Assembly: GCA_029864945.1 (NCBI GenBank)
Contig: JAOTSL010000217.1
Location: 1 to 5,475 of the forward strand
Direction: 5' to 3'
Length of the DNA stretch: 5,475 bases
From: Gammaproteobacteria bacterium
GTDB lineage: Bacteria; Pseudomonadota; Gammaproteobacteria; S012-40
In this document: in pieces, positions 1-5,475 of the stretch
Layout: each line of letters opens with the position of its first letter
Numbering within the stretch: position 1 is the first letter of the stretch
Made by a program: the position numbers and the translations under genes
The notes under the pieces: model-generated
What the model was told of the DNA's origin: nothing
Database searches by the model: none
Seen by the model: the letters and a program-made list of their open reading frames with translations, nothing else

Positions 1-5
1 TGGAA

Positions 6-302
6 TTAGATAAAAGCGGGTGGTGCGCGGGCGAAAGTGTTAAGTGAAAAGCTAAACGAAAGTGGTTGAGTCTCGGGAGAGAAATCAGTACGACTATATT
101 TATCGAGCGTTATTGCAATTTTTTCTGCGCTGGGCGTATCAATCTGAGCCAGTCGGCAAATATCACAAATTGAAGTCGAATCATGCAGGTCGACTTGATA
201 GTGATCAAAACTAATATGCAACAAAGCCACAACCAAACTGATCAGTAGCCATCGACTGATTAGTGGTATTTTGGTGGGGAATGTTTGAAAGATATTTTTC
301 AT
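6..302 (-). CDS. Small membrane-anchored or exported protein with His-rich stretch and CxxC motif, function unknown
   Basis: A complete 98-residue reading frame from ATG (302-300) to TAA (8-6). Residues 1-17 are short and basic (K2, K11, R17), followed by a hydrophobic segment at about 18-31 (WLLISLVVALLHIS), which fits an uncleaved signal anchor or signal peptide; I see no clear AxA cleavage site. After it come H29, H34 and H40 with several Asp, then C46-D-I-C49, a polar region, and the ending ARAPPAFI. From memory, this plan (one hydrophobic helix, His/Asp, CxxC, C-terminal RAPP) resembles small periplasmic DUF2946-like proteins found near metal or TonB-receptor genes, but I cannot confirm membership. 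A role in metal binding is inference. No Shine-Dalgarno sequence is visible before the ATG, and stop codons lie close upstream, so there is no longer start. It lies downstream of the gpmI terminator and probably has its own promoter. Confidence 0.7.
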   Translation of the reverse strand: MKNIFQTFPTKIPLISRWLLISLVVALLHISFDHYQVDLHDSTSICDICRLAQIDTPSAEKIAITLDKYSRTDFSPETQPLSFSFSLNTFARAPPAFI

Positions 303-337
303 TTATTGCATTAATTACATAGTTTGTTCACGAACCA

Positions 338-367
338 AGACTAGCTGAAGCATACAGGGGTTGTCAA
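338..367 (-). promoter_or_regulatory. Candidate sigma-70 promoter for the 98-residue small protein
   Basis: On the minus strand a perfect -35 hexamer TTGACA (367-362) is followed after 18 bases by TAGTCT (343-338), which matches TATAAT at only three positions. Transcription would begin near 331, giving a leader of about 30 bases before the ATG at 302. The -35 box starts 24 bases after the T-run of the gpmI terminator, as expected if the small gene is a separate unit. The weak -10 lowers confidence. A short inverted repeat, GTTC-GT-GAAC, lies at about 326-335 near the predicted start and could be an operator, but its arms are only four bases. Confidence 0.4.
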
Positions 368-390
368 AAAATATGCCTATCCAATGAGTC

Positions 391-420
391 AAAAAAAGAT
401 ATTGCTGGGTAATCCAGCAA
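391..420 (-). terminator. Rho-independent terminator after gpmI
   Basis: On the minus strand the perfect 7-base arms TTGCTGG (420-414) and CCAGCAA (408-402) enclose the 5-base loop ATTAC. The hairpin is followed by TATC and then seven T (397-391). It begins 37 bases past the gpmI stop codon, the right place to end the ppsA-gpmI transcript. On the plus strand the same hairpin is followed by A residues, so it works only for the minus strand. Confidence 0.85.
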
Positions 421-457
421 AAAATACGCCGATAATAACTGCCTTTATTAAAAATAT

Positions 458-1978
458 TTATATCAGTGGCTTGGCACGCATTTTTTCTGGCTGCTCTATT
501 CCCATAATTTTCAATATTGTTGGTGCTATGTTGCTCAGGCCGCCATCTGGTTTTAGTTTTAGATCTCCGTTACCAATAATGGCGCAGGGGACGGGGTTTG
601 TCGTGTGTTGCGTCTGTGGAAGTCCCGTTATTGGGTCAACCATCTCATCACAGTTTCCGTGATCAGCGGTTAGCAGTACGCAAAATTCGTTTTTAAGCGC
701 AAATGAAACTAGTCTGTGAACTTCTGAGTCCAGTACTTCAACCGCTTGTAAGATTGCTTCGCGAATGGCTGTGTGGCCGACCATATCACCATTGGCATAA
801 TTTACAACGATAAACCCGTAACGTTCACTTTTAATTGCTTCTATAACCTCATTGGTCACATATTTTGCGGACATTTCCGGGGCAAGGTCATAGGTGGCAA
901 CGGTTGGTGAGGGAATCATTTGGCGTTCTTCACCAGGGAAGGGGATCTCTCGGCCACCATTAAAGAAAAATGTTACATGAGCATATTTTTCTGTTTCTGC
1001 ACAATGTAATTGACGAATATTATTTTTACTTAAAATTTCCGCGAGAGACGTTTCAGCATATTCTGGAGGGAAAGCAACTGGCAATGGCAGTAGCGGATCA
1101 TACTCAGTCAGGCAACTGAGAGATATTGGCTTGAAATTGCCACGATCAAATGGCAAGAATTTTTTGCCAGCTAAAGTATAAGTTAGTTGCCGCGCTCGAT
1201 CATTTCGAAAATTAAAAAAGATAACCTGATCGTAGGACTGGATCAGTGCACCATTTTTTATATAGCTTGGTAAGATAAATTCATCGGTAATGTTTTTATC
1301 ATATGCTTTTTCGATAGCTTCTTTCGCCGAATTGGCTTGCTCACCTTTGCCAGCGGTAATGCATCGCCAGGCTAATTTTATTCTATCCCAACGTTTATCC
1401 CGGTCCATTGCATAATAACGACCACTAATTGATGCGATATGGCCGTTGGCTTTTTCTAAATGCGGTTCAAGTTCTTCAATAAATTGGAGTGCAGATTGTG
1501 GTGCGGTATCCCTGCCGTCACTAATTATGTGGACAGCGGGAGATACATTGTGTTCACGGCAAATAGTAATTAACGCAATTAAATGCTGAATGTGACTATG
1601 GACGCCGCCATCGGAAACTAGACCAATTAAATGCACAGGACGATTGAGTCGTTTTGACGCTGCAATAGCATCAAGAAAAACAGGATTGCGGCTGAACATT
1701 CCATTTTTAATTGATTCATTAATTCTGACAAGGTCCTGCAGTAAAACGTTGCCGCAGCCAATGGTCATGTGTCCAACTTCAGAATTACCCATTTGCCCTT
1801 CTGGTAAACCCACGGGTAACCCTGATGCCTGCAGTGTGGTAAACGGATAATCAGAAAAATATTTATCGAGGTGAGGCGTGTTTGCTTCGACAACGGCATT
1901 ATTTTCCGGGTTGGGATTGCAGCCAAAGCCGTCCATAATGATGAGAAGACATGGTTTTCCTGGAACGTTTATAGACAT
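458..1978 (-). CDS. gpmI: 2,3-bisphosphoglycerate-independent phosphoglycerate mutase (iPGM)
   Basis: A complete 506-residue enzyme that interconverts 3- and 2-phosphoglycerate in the cytoplasm, for glycolysis and gluconeogenesis, using two Mn ions and a phosphoserine intermediate. It belongs to the alkaline phosphatase superfamily; the E. coli homologue (GpmM) is about 514 residues. The full catalytic set known from the Bacillus enzyme is visible. D16 (IIMDGFG), nucleophile S66 (MGNSEVGH), D439 and H440 (LLTADHGN) form one metal site; D398 and H402 (YANGDMVGH) with H458 (TQHTTNP) form the other. Substrate-domain motifs also present are SDGGVHSH (122-129), SDGRD (153-157), GRYYAMDRD (186-194), FNFRNDRARQ (255-264) and K331. 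The ATG at 1978 overlaps the ppsA stop by 10 bases and sits at the end of an A8 run. No strong Shine-Dalgarno is seen, so translation is probably coupled to ppsA. An intrinsic terminator follows. Confidence 0.98.
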   Translation of the reverse strand: MSINVPGKPCLLIIMDGFGCNPNPENNAVVEANTPHLDKYFSDYPFTTLQASGLPVGLPEGQMGNSEVGHMTIGCGNVLLQDLVRINESIKNGMFSRNPVFLDAIAASKRLNRPVHLIGLVSDGGVHSHIQHLIALITICREHNVSPAVHIISDGRDTAPQSALQFIEELEPHLEKANGHIASISGRYYAMDRDKRWDRIKLAWRCITAGKGEQANSAKEAIEKAYDKNITDEFILPSYIKNGALIQSYDQVIFFNFRNDRARQLTYTLAGKKFLPFDRGNFKPISLSCLTEYDPLLPLPVAFPPEYAETSLAEILSKNNIRQLHCAETEKYAHVTFFFNGGREIPFPGEERQMIPSPTVATYDLAPEMSAKYVTNEVIEAIKSERYGFIVVNYANGDMVGHTAIREAILQAVEVLDSEVHRLVSFALKNEFCVLLTADHGNCDEMVDPITGLPQTQHTTNPVPCAIIGNGDLKLKPDGGLSNIAPTILKIMGIEQPEKMRAKPLI

Positions 1979-1985
1979 TTTTTTT
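1969..1985 (-). other. ppsA/gpmI overlap with in-frame A_AAA_AAA slippery run
   Basis: The ppsA frame ends GAA AAA AAA TGT CTA TAA, and gpmI begins with the ATG formed by the eighth A of the run (1985-1978) plus TG. The two frames overlap by 10 bases (1978-1969), with gpmI in the -1 frame relative to ppsA. A_AAA_AAA is a known class of -1 frameshift heptamer. After a -1 slip the next codon is exactly the GpmI ATG, which would give a fusion of 795 PpsA residues and 506 GpmI residues. I see neither a Shine-Dalgarno-like stimulator 10-14 bases upstream nor a strong hairpin just downstream, so frameshifting is only a possibility. The overlap itself is certain. Confidence 0.6.
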
Positions 1986-4362
1986 CTGCATCTAGAATGG
2001 TGCTCATCATAGTATGAATAGCATCAGGGTTGAGTGAGATTGACTCGATTTTTTGTTCTACAAGCCATTGTGTTATTTCAGGGTAGTCCGAAGGTGCCTG
2101 TCCGCAGATGCCAATATATTTATTTTGCTTGCGACATTCATCAATGGCCATTTTCATTAGTTTAAGTACAGCCTCGTTACGTTCGTCAAAACCTTCAACA
2201 ATGCCTGAGTCTCTATCGACACCTAGTGTTAGCTGGGTTAAATCATTTGAGCCTATGGAGAACCCATCAAAATGTTCGAGAAATTGCTTCGCAAGCAACG
2301 CGTTTGCTGGAATCTCACACATAAGGTAAATTTTAAGGCCATTAATCCCGCGCTTTAATCCGTATTTTTCCATACTTGCCAGTACACTTTTACCTTCTTC
2401 AATGGTACGTACAAAGGGGATCATCAGAGCTACATTATCGAGCCCCATCTCTTCGCGTACTTTTATCATTGCTGCACATTCCAGTGCGAAACAATCGGCA
2501 AACATTTTAGAAGGGTATCGTGATGCGCCGCGAAAACCAATCATGGGGTTTTCTTCTATGGGTTCGAATTTTGCGCCACCAATTAATGAAGCATATTCAT
2601 TGGACTTAAAATCACTCATCCGGACAATGACGGGCTTTGGATAAAACGCAGCGCCAATCTGACCAACACCTTCTGCGAGTCGGTCTACATAAAATGAAAT
2701 ACGATCAGCGTAACCAGAGGTGATTTTATCAATTTGGCGTTGTGTCTTTTTATCAAGACCACTGTATTCAAGCAATGCACGGGGATGAATTTGAATGCTA
2801 TTGTTAATGATAAATTCAAGTCTGGCTAATCCTACACCTTGCACCGGTAAGCGTGAGGCTTCAAATGCGTGTTCAGGGTTACCAAGATTGATCATCACTT
2901 TGGTTTTTGGTTGCGGGAGATTATGCAAATCTACCATTTTTCGACTAAAGGCTAACTCGCCCTCATACACATAACCCGTGTCTCCCTCGGCGCAAGAAAT
3001 TGTGATTTTCTCATCTGGCGCTATACGTTGAGTTGCATTGCCGCAACCTACAATCGCTGGAATGCCGAGTTCTCTGGCAATGATTGCCGCATGGCAGGTG
3101 CGGCCCCCGCGGTTGGTTATGATTGCTGAGGCGATCTTCATTACGGGTTCCCAATCCGGATCAGTAATATCAGTTACCAATATATCACCGGGCTGTATTT
3201 CATGCATTTGTGAAGATTCGTAAATAATACGTGCGGTTCCGGTCGCGATTTTCTGACCGACACTCTTACCTGTAATTAAACAGCGTCCTTTTTCTTCAAG
3301 CTTAAATACTTCATGCGCATGATCATCAGCAAGGGTCTGAACAGTTTCAGGTCGGGCTTGGACGATAAATAACTCACCGGACTCTCCGTCTTTTGCCCAT
3401 TCAATATCCATGGGTTGACTGTGCCCGGCTAATTTAGAATAGTGTTTTTCTATCGTGACGGCATAACGGGCAAGTTGTAGTACTTCGTTATCGGTGATGG
3501 AAAAGCGTTGTTGATCTTCCGGTGGAACAGACACGTTGCGTGTTGAATGCCCGGCCATGGCATCTTTGGTGTAAATCATTTTTAGTGCTTTGTCGCCACG
3601 TTGTCTTTTAAGAATTGGCCGGTGTTTAGTTTCCAGGGTTGGTTTAAAAACATAAAATTCATCCGGATTTACATTTCCCTGGACAATGTTTTCCCCTAAG
3701 CCGTAAGCAGATGTAATGAGCACAACGTCTCTGAACCCAGTTTCTGTGTCTAGCGTGAACATAACACCCGAAGCGCCAGAGTCGGATCTGACCATTTTTT
3801 GAACGCCGACTGAAATTGCAATGCCATTGTGAATGAATCCTTTGTCGATACGGTAGGAAATTGCACGGTCAGTGAAAAGCGAGGCAAATACATGCTGGCA
3901 GGCAAGTATTAAGTTTTGAGTGCCTTGGATGTTTAAATAGGTTTCCTGTTGCCCTGCGAATGAAGCACCGGGTAAATCTTCTGCTGTCGCCGAGCTCCTA
4001 ACTGCAATGTCGGGATTGGGGCCGTATTCCTCTTCCATAGCATGGTAGCTGTTTCTTATTTCATCGATCATGTCCTGCGGGAATTTCCCTAGACGAATCC
4101 AGTGTCTGATTTGCGCGCCAACCGACGCGAGTTTTTTTAAATCTCTGGTATCTAATGTGGACAATATGTCTGTAATTCGTTCTTCAAGGTTATTGTGTTT
4201 TAAGTAAGCGCGATAAGCGTCAGCCGTAATTGCGAAGCCATTGGGTACTTTAACGCCAACGCCATTAAGTGACTGATACATTTCACCAAGAGAAGAGTTT
4301 TTACCGCCAACTGTTGCCAGATCGGATAGTTTGATTTTTGAAAAAGGTATGACGTAAGGCAT
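1969..4362 (-). CDS. ppsA: Phosphoenolpyruvate synthase (pyruvate, water dikinase)
   Basis: A complete 797-residue cytoplasmic enzyme (E. coli PpsA is 792) that makes PEP, AMP and phosphate from pyruvate, ATP and water, the entry step of gluconeogenesis from pyruvate. The domains are in the usual order. The N-terminal ATP-grasp domain (about 1-345) has VGGKNSSLGEM (18-28), VRSSATAEDLPG (121-132), FAGQQET (135-141) and VQARPET (334-340). The swivelling phosphohistidine domain (about 365-470) has GGRTCHAAIIARELGIPAIVG with catalytic H424. The C-terminal TIM barrel binds pyruvate/PEP: GLARLEF (511-517), GFRG with R611, CEIPAN (682-687), SIGSNDLTQL (702-711) and GICGQAPSD with catalytic C753. T422 matches the Thr that PpsR phosphorylates in E. 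coli, so PpsR control is plausible, but ppsR is not adjacent. Compared with E. coli from memory there are about six extra residues between HY and PMDIEW (near 309-316). The ATG at 4362 has no clear Shine-Dalgarno; its position relative to VGGKN fits the family. Confidence 0.98.
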   Translation of the reverse strand: MPYVIPFSKIKLSDLATVGGKNSSLGEMYQSLNGVGVKVPNGFAITADAYRAYLKHNNLEERITDILSTLDTRDLKKLASVGAQIRHWIRLGKFPQDMIDEIRNSYHAMEEEYGPNPDIAVRSSATAEDLPGASFAGQQETYLNIQGTQNLILACQHVFASLFTDRAISYRIDKGFIHNGIAISVGVQKMVRSDSGASGVMFTLDTETGFRDVVLITSAYGLGENIVQGNVNPDEFYVFKPTLETKHRPILKRQRGDKALKMIYTKDAMAGHSTRNVSVPPEDQQRFSITDNEVLQLARYAVTIEKHYSKLAGHSQPMDIEWAKDGESGELFIVQARPETVQTLADDHAHEVFKLEEKGRCLITGKSVGQKIATGTARIIYESSQMHEIQPGDILVTDITDPDWEPVMKIASAIITNRGGRTCHAAIIARELGIPAIVGCGNATQRIAPDEKITISCAEGDTGYVYEGELAFSRKMVDLHNLPQPKTKVMINLGNPEHAFEASRLPVQGVGLARLEFIINNSIQIHPRALLEYSGLDKKTQRQIDKITSGYADRISFYVDRLAEGVGQIGAAFYPKPVIVRMSDFKSNEYASLIGGAKFEPIEENPMIGFRGASRYPSKMFADCFALECAAMIKVREEMGLDNVALMIPFVRTIEEGKSVLASMEKYGLKRGINGLKIYLMCEIPANALLAKQFLEHFDGFSIGSNDLTQLTLGVDRDSGIVEGFDERNEAVLKLMKMAIDECRKQNKYIGICGQAPSDYPEITQWLVEQKIESISLNPDAIHTMMSTILDAEKKCL

Positions 4363-4399
4363 TAAGGTTTGGCCTGTTTCAATGATGTGGAATGCATAA

Positions 4400-4428
4400 T
4401 TGTTATTAAAATCAGGCTAAAAAGTCAA
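4400..4428 (-). promoter_or_regulatory. Candidate proximal promoter of ppsA-gpmI
   Basis: On the minus strand TTGACT (4428-4423, five of six to the -35 consensus) is followed, after the ideal 17 bases, by TAACAA (4405-4400, three of six to the -10 consensus). A start near 4393 would give a leader of about 30 bases before the ppsA ATG. The spacing and position are good but the -10 is weak, so this may be an activated or stress-dependent promoter, or chance in AT-rich DNA. Confidence 0.35.
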
Positions 4429-4444
4429 TGTTTTAAGCTGTTCA

Positions 4445-4501
4445 ATTGTCGGTTAAATAGAAAATACGTCAATTATATTAAATATTGTTACTGGATGCCT
4501 G
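4445..4501 (-). promoter_or_regulatory. Candidate distal promoter elements of ppsA-gpmI
   Basis: Two overlapping possibilities on the minus strand. First, a perfect TATAAT (4477-4472) preceded at 18 bases by CAGGCA (4501-4496), a weak -35 with three of six matches. Second, TTGACG (4472-4467, five of six) followed after 16 bases by GACAAT (4450-4445, four of six). The two share one base, so probably only one is used if either is. The leader would be roughly 75-100 bases. AT-rich DNA yields such matches by chance. Confidence 0.25.
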
Positions 4502-4508
4502 ATTGAAT

Positions 4509-4524
4509 CGCCCTGCAAAGGACG
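4509..4524. repeat. Small stem-loop in the ppsA upstream region
   Basis: Minus-strand RNA would pair CGUCCU with AGGGCG (six pairs, one G-U wobble) around a UUGC loop. On the plus strand the same place has a GCAA loop but a C-A mismatch in the stem, so it folds better as minus-strand RNA. There is no T-run after it, so it is not an intrinsic terminator by itself. It may form at the 3' end of the DUF4139 transcript. Confidence 0.35.
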
Positions 4525-4530
4525 ACTATT

Positions 4531-4549
4531 TTAATTGGGTATCAATTAA
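4531..4549. repeat. Perfect 7-base inverted repeat TTAATTG-N5-CAATTAA, operator-like
   Basis: Arms TTAATTG (4531-4537) and CAATTAA (4543-4549) flank a 5-base centre. The AT-rich arms make a weak RNA hairpin, and no T-run follows on either strand, so a protein-binding dyad is the better reading. It contains a T-N11-A type core like sites of LysR-family regulators. It would lie about 66-84 bases upstream of a start from the TATAAT promoter, a position typical of an activator. The regulator is unknown. Confidence 0.35.
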
Positions 4550-4593
4550 TGGGCGAAAATATAATGATTGTGCAGTTAAGTCGAGCTAAAAAA

Positions 4594-5475
4594 TCAGTGA
4601 GTTACTTTTACTTTGTAGACTAACTTAGTTTGCCCATTAGCAGAAACAGGTAGGGCCCATTGGGCTATAGTGGAGTTAATTTTTTTATGCTTATGGGTTT
4701 CGGTAATCATCTTCCAATCGCCTGGAATTGGTTCTTCAATCAATACTGACATGGCAATGTCTTTTGCATTTTTCACTACTACTTCATATTTCGCTTCTGT
4801 GACTAGTCTAGCGGTATTGTTTTTTGATAGTATTTTAAAATCCAGTTGTTTTTTACTGGCAATAACATCAAATGCTTTGCCAAGGTTAAGGGTAACTGTT
4901 TCGCCCTTAGCTGTGTGATCAATTTGATCCTCGCCTACAAATTGTAGATTATTGGCGCTGTCATTTTTATAGCTGCGAATAATGCCTTTGGGTAAAGGTA
5001 GTGCGAGGTTGGATTTTTTGTTATTAATAAAACTGAGGGATATGGTGGCGTTATTTTTTTTGTCTATTGTTAGATGTTTGCCGTGATAATAATATGACGA
5101 GCCTTTTATGCGATATGTTTTTGTAATTGGAATTTTTGTCCGACTAAATAATGCAACTTGTTTGGTTTGGTTGTTTAAAAGTTCGGTTTTGTTACTCAGA
5201 GAATAAAGATGGTAATCGAGTAATGATTCTTCCTTAACTTGCGATGTCATTGCTAAAGACATTTTTTCTCTTCCGAAGCTTCGTTTATTGAGTCTTGTAT
5301 TGCTCACCTGGTTTACATCACCTGCAACTAATTGAAGCCGGGCATTTTGATATGAAGTGCCGCTTTGGTTTGTTAGTGTTACCCATGTGTTGAGGTCTAA
5401 CTGAGTTTCAGTTGAGTTAATTCTTGCGACATAATCGGCTTTCCAGCTAAGGCCGGTGCTGAGGTAGCTTAATTC
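4594..5475 (-). CDS. DUF4139 domain-containing protein (COG5316-type), C-terminal part; 5' end beyond the window
   Basis: The frame is open from the window edge to TGA at 4596-4594, giving 293 visible residues. The first visible part reads ELSYLSTGLSWKADYVARIN and continues with WVTLTNQSGTSYQNA (31-45) and LQLVAGDVN (47-55), which I recognise as conserved DUF4139 core motifs. Further on are KQVALFS, the tyrosine-rich GSSYYYHGK, LPLPKGIIRSYKND, FVGEDQIDHTAKGE and LGKAFDV. The C-terminal segment, with EEPIPGDWK and an ending QTKLVYKVKV, looks like a beta-sandwich. Family members are mostly predicted secreted or periplasmic proteins of about 450-550 residues with an N-terminal signal peptide; that part is outside the window, so export cannot be checked. 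The function is not established. A GTG at 5307 could be taken as a start but lies inside the conserved domain. No link to the downstream ppsA operon is evident. Confidence 0.9.
   Translation of the reverse strand, partial: ELSYLSTGLSWKADYVARINSTETQLDLNTWVTLTNQSGTSYQNARLQLVAGDVNQVSNTRLNKRSFGREKMSLAMTSQVKEESLLDYHLYSLSNKTELLNNQTKQVALFSRTKIPITKTYRIKGSSYYYHGKHLTIDKKNNATISLSFINNKKSNLALPLPKGIIRSYKNDSANNLQFVGEDQIDHTAKGETVTLNLGKAFDVIASKKQLDFKILSKNNTARLVTEAKYEVVVKNAKDIAMSVLIEEPIPGDWKMITETHKHKKINSTIAQWALPVSANGQTKLVYKVKVTH

Larger units (their letters stand above)
4363..4593. other. Intergenic region between the DUF4139 gene and ppsA
   Basis: An AT-rich spacer of 231 bases with no plausible gene on either strand. 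It holds two small inverted repeats in its upstream half and two or three promoter-like hexamer pairs in the half near ppsA, listed separately. The DUF4139 stop codon is followed directly by six T on the minus strand, but no GC-rich hairpin precedes them, so I see no convincing terminator for that gene. Read-through into ppsA cannot be excluded. Confidence 0.6.

Noticed and set aside
326..335. GTTC-GT-GAAC considered as a LexA box
   Set aside because: The spacing does not fit known LexA motifs (GTTC-N7-GTTC or GAAC-N4-GTTC) and the arms are only four bases.
384..662. Plus-strand frame of 92 codons over the gpmI 3' end and terminator
   Set aside because: It lies opposite well-conserved gpmI sequence, runs through the terminator hairpin, and its translation has no recognisable family features.
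1644..3223. Several plus-strand frames of 61-80 codons opposite gpmI and ppsA
   Set aside because: Antisense shadows of two strongly conserved coding regions, with no ribosome binding sites or family features of their own.
4471..4490. AT-rich dyad ATATT-A-AATAT considered as a HexR-type operator
   Set aside because: It does not match the TGTAATTAAATTACA-type consensus, and short AT-only dyads are expected by chance in this spacer.
4501..4514. Cra (FruR)-like site, TTGAATCG, upstream of ppsA
   Set aside because: It matches only the first half of the known enteric motif and lacks the second half. Cra control of ppsA is best known from enterics, and nothing shows this organism is one.
4670..4918. 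Plus-strand frame of 82 codons with hydrophobic stretches
   Set aside because: It lies opposite the DUF4139 coding frame, which has clear family motifs; the hydrophobicity comes from reading the complement of a polar protein.
4594..5307. DUF4139 gene starting at the GTG at 5307 as a complete 237-residue protein
   Set aside because: The frame stays open to the window edge, and residues upstream of the GTG contain conserved DUF4139 motifs (WKADYV, TLTNQSG, LQLVAGDVN). The GTG is an internal Val codon.

Overview
The window looks like chromosomal DNA from a gammaproteobacterium of low to moderate GC. Its PEP synthase is close, as I recall it, to the E. coli enzyme along its whole length, and its phosphoglycerate mutase is the metal-dependent GpmI/GpmM type. 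I cannot place it more finely. All four recognisable genes are on the minus strand, so transcription runs from high to low coordinates. There are no tRNA or rRNA genes, no CRISPR array, no insertion sequence and no phage genes.

Layout in transcription order: (1) 5475-4594, the C-terminal 293 residues of a DUF4139 (COG5316-type) protein, whose 5' end lies outside the window; (2) 4593-4363, an AT-rich 231-base spacer with candidate promoters and two small inverted repeats; (3) 4362-1969, ppsA, phosphoenolpyruvate synthase, complete; (4) 1978-458, gpmI, cofactor-independent phosphoglycerate mutase, complete and overlapping the end of ppsA by 10 bases; (5) 420-391, a convincing intrinsic terminator after gpmI; (6) 367-338, a candidate promoter; (7) 302-6, a 98-residue membrane-anchored or exported small protein with a His-rich stretch and a CxxC motif.

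ppsA and gpmI form a tight two-gene operon with gluconeogenic logic. PpsA makes PEP from pyruvate, enolase (not here) makes 2-phosphoglycerate, and GpmI makes 3-phosphoglycerate. At the junction ppsA ends in an A8 run that reads as A_AAA_AAA in its own frame. A -1 slip there would run straight into the GpmI start codon. This is the most interesting local detail, but I see no stimulatory structure beside it, and ordinary translational coupling is the simpler reading.

The DUF4139 protein and the small CxxC protein have no established function, and nothing in the window ties them to PEP metabolism. I do not see a clearly new multi-gene system here.
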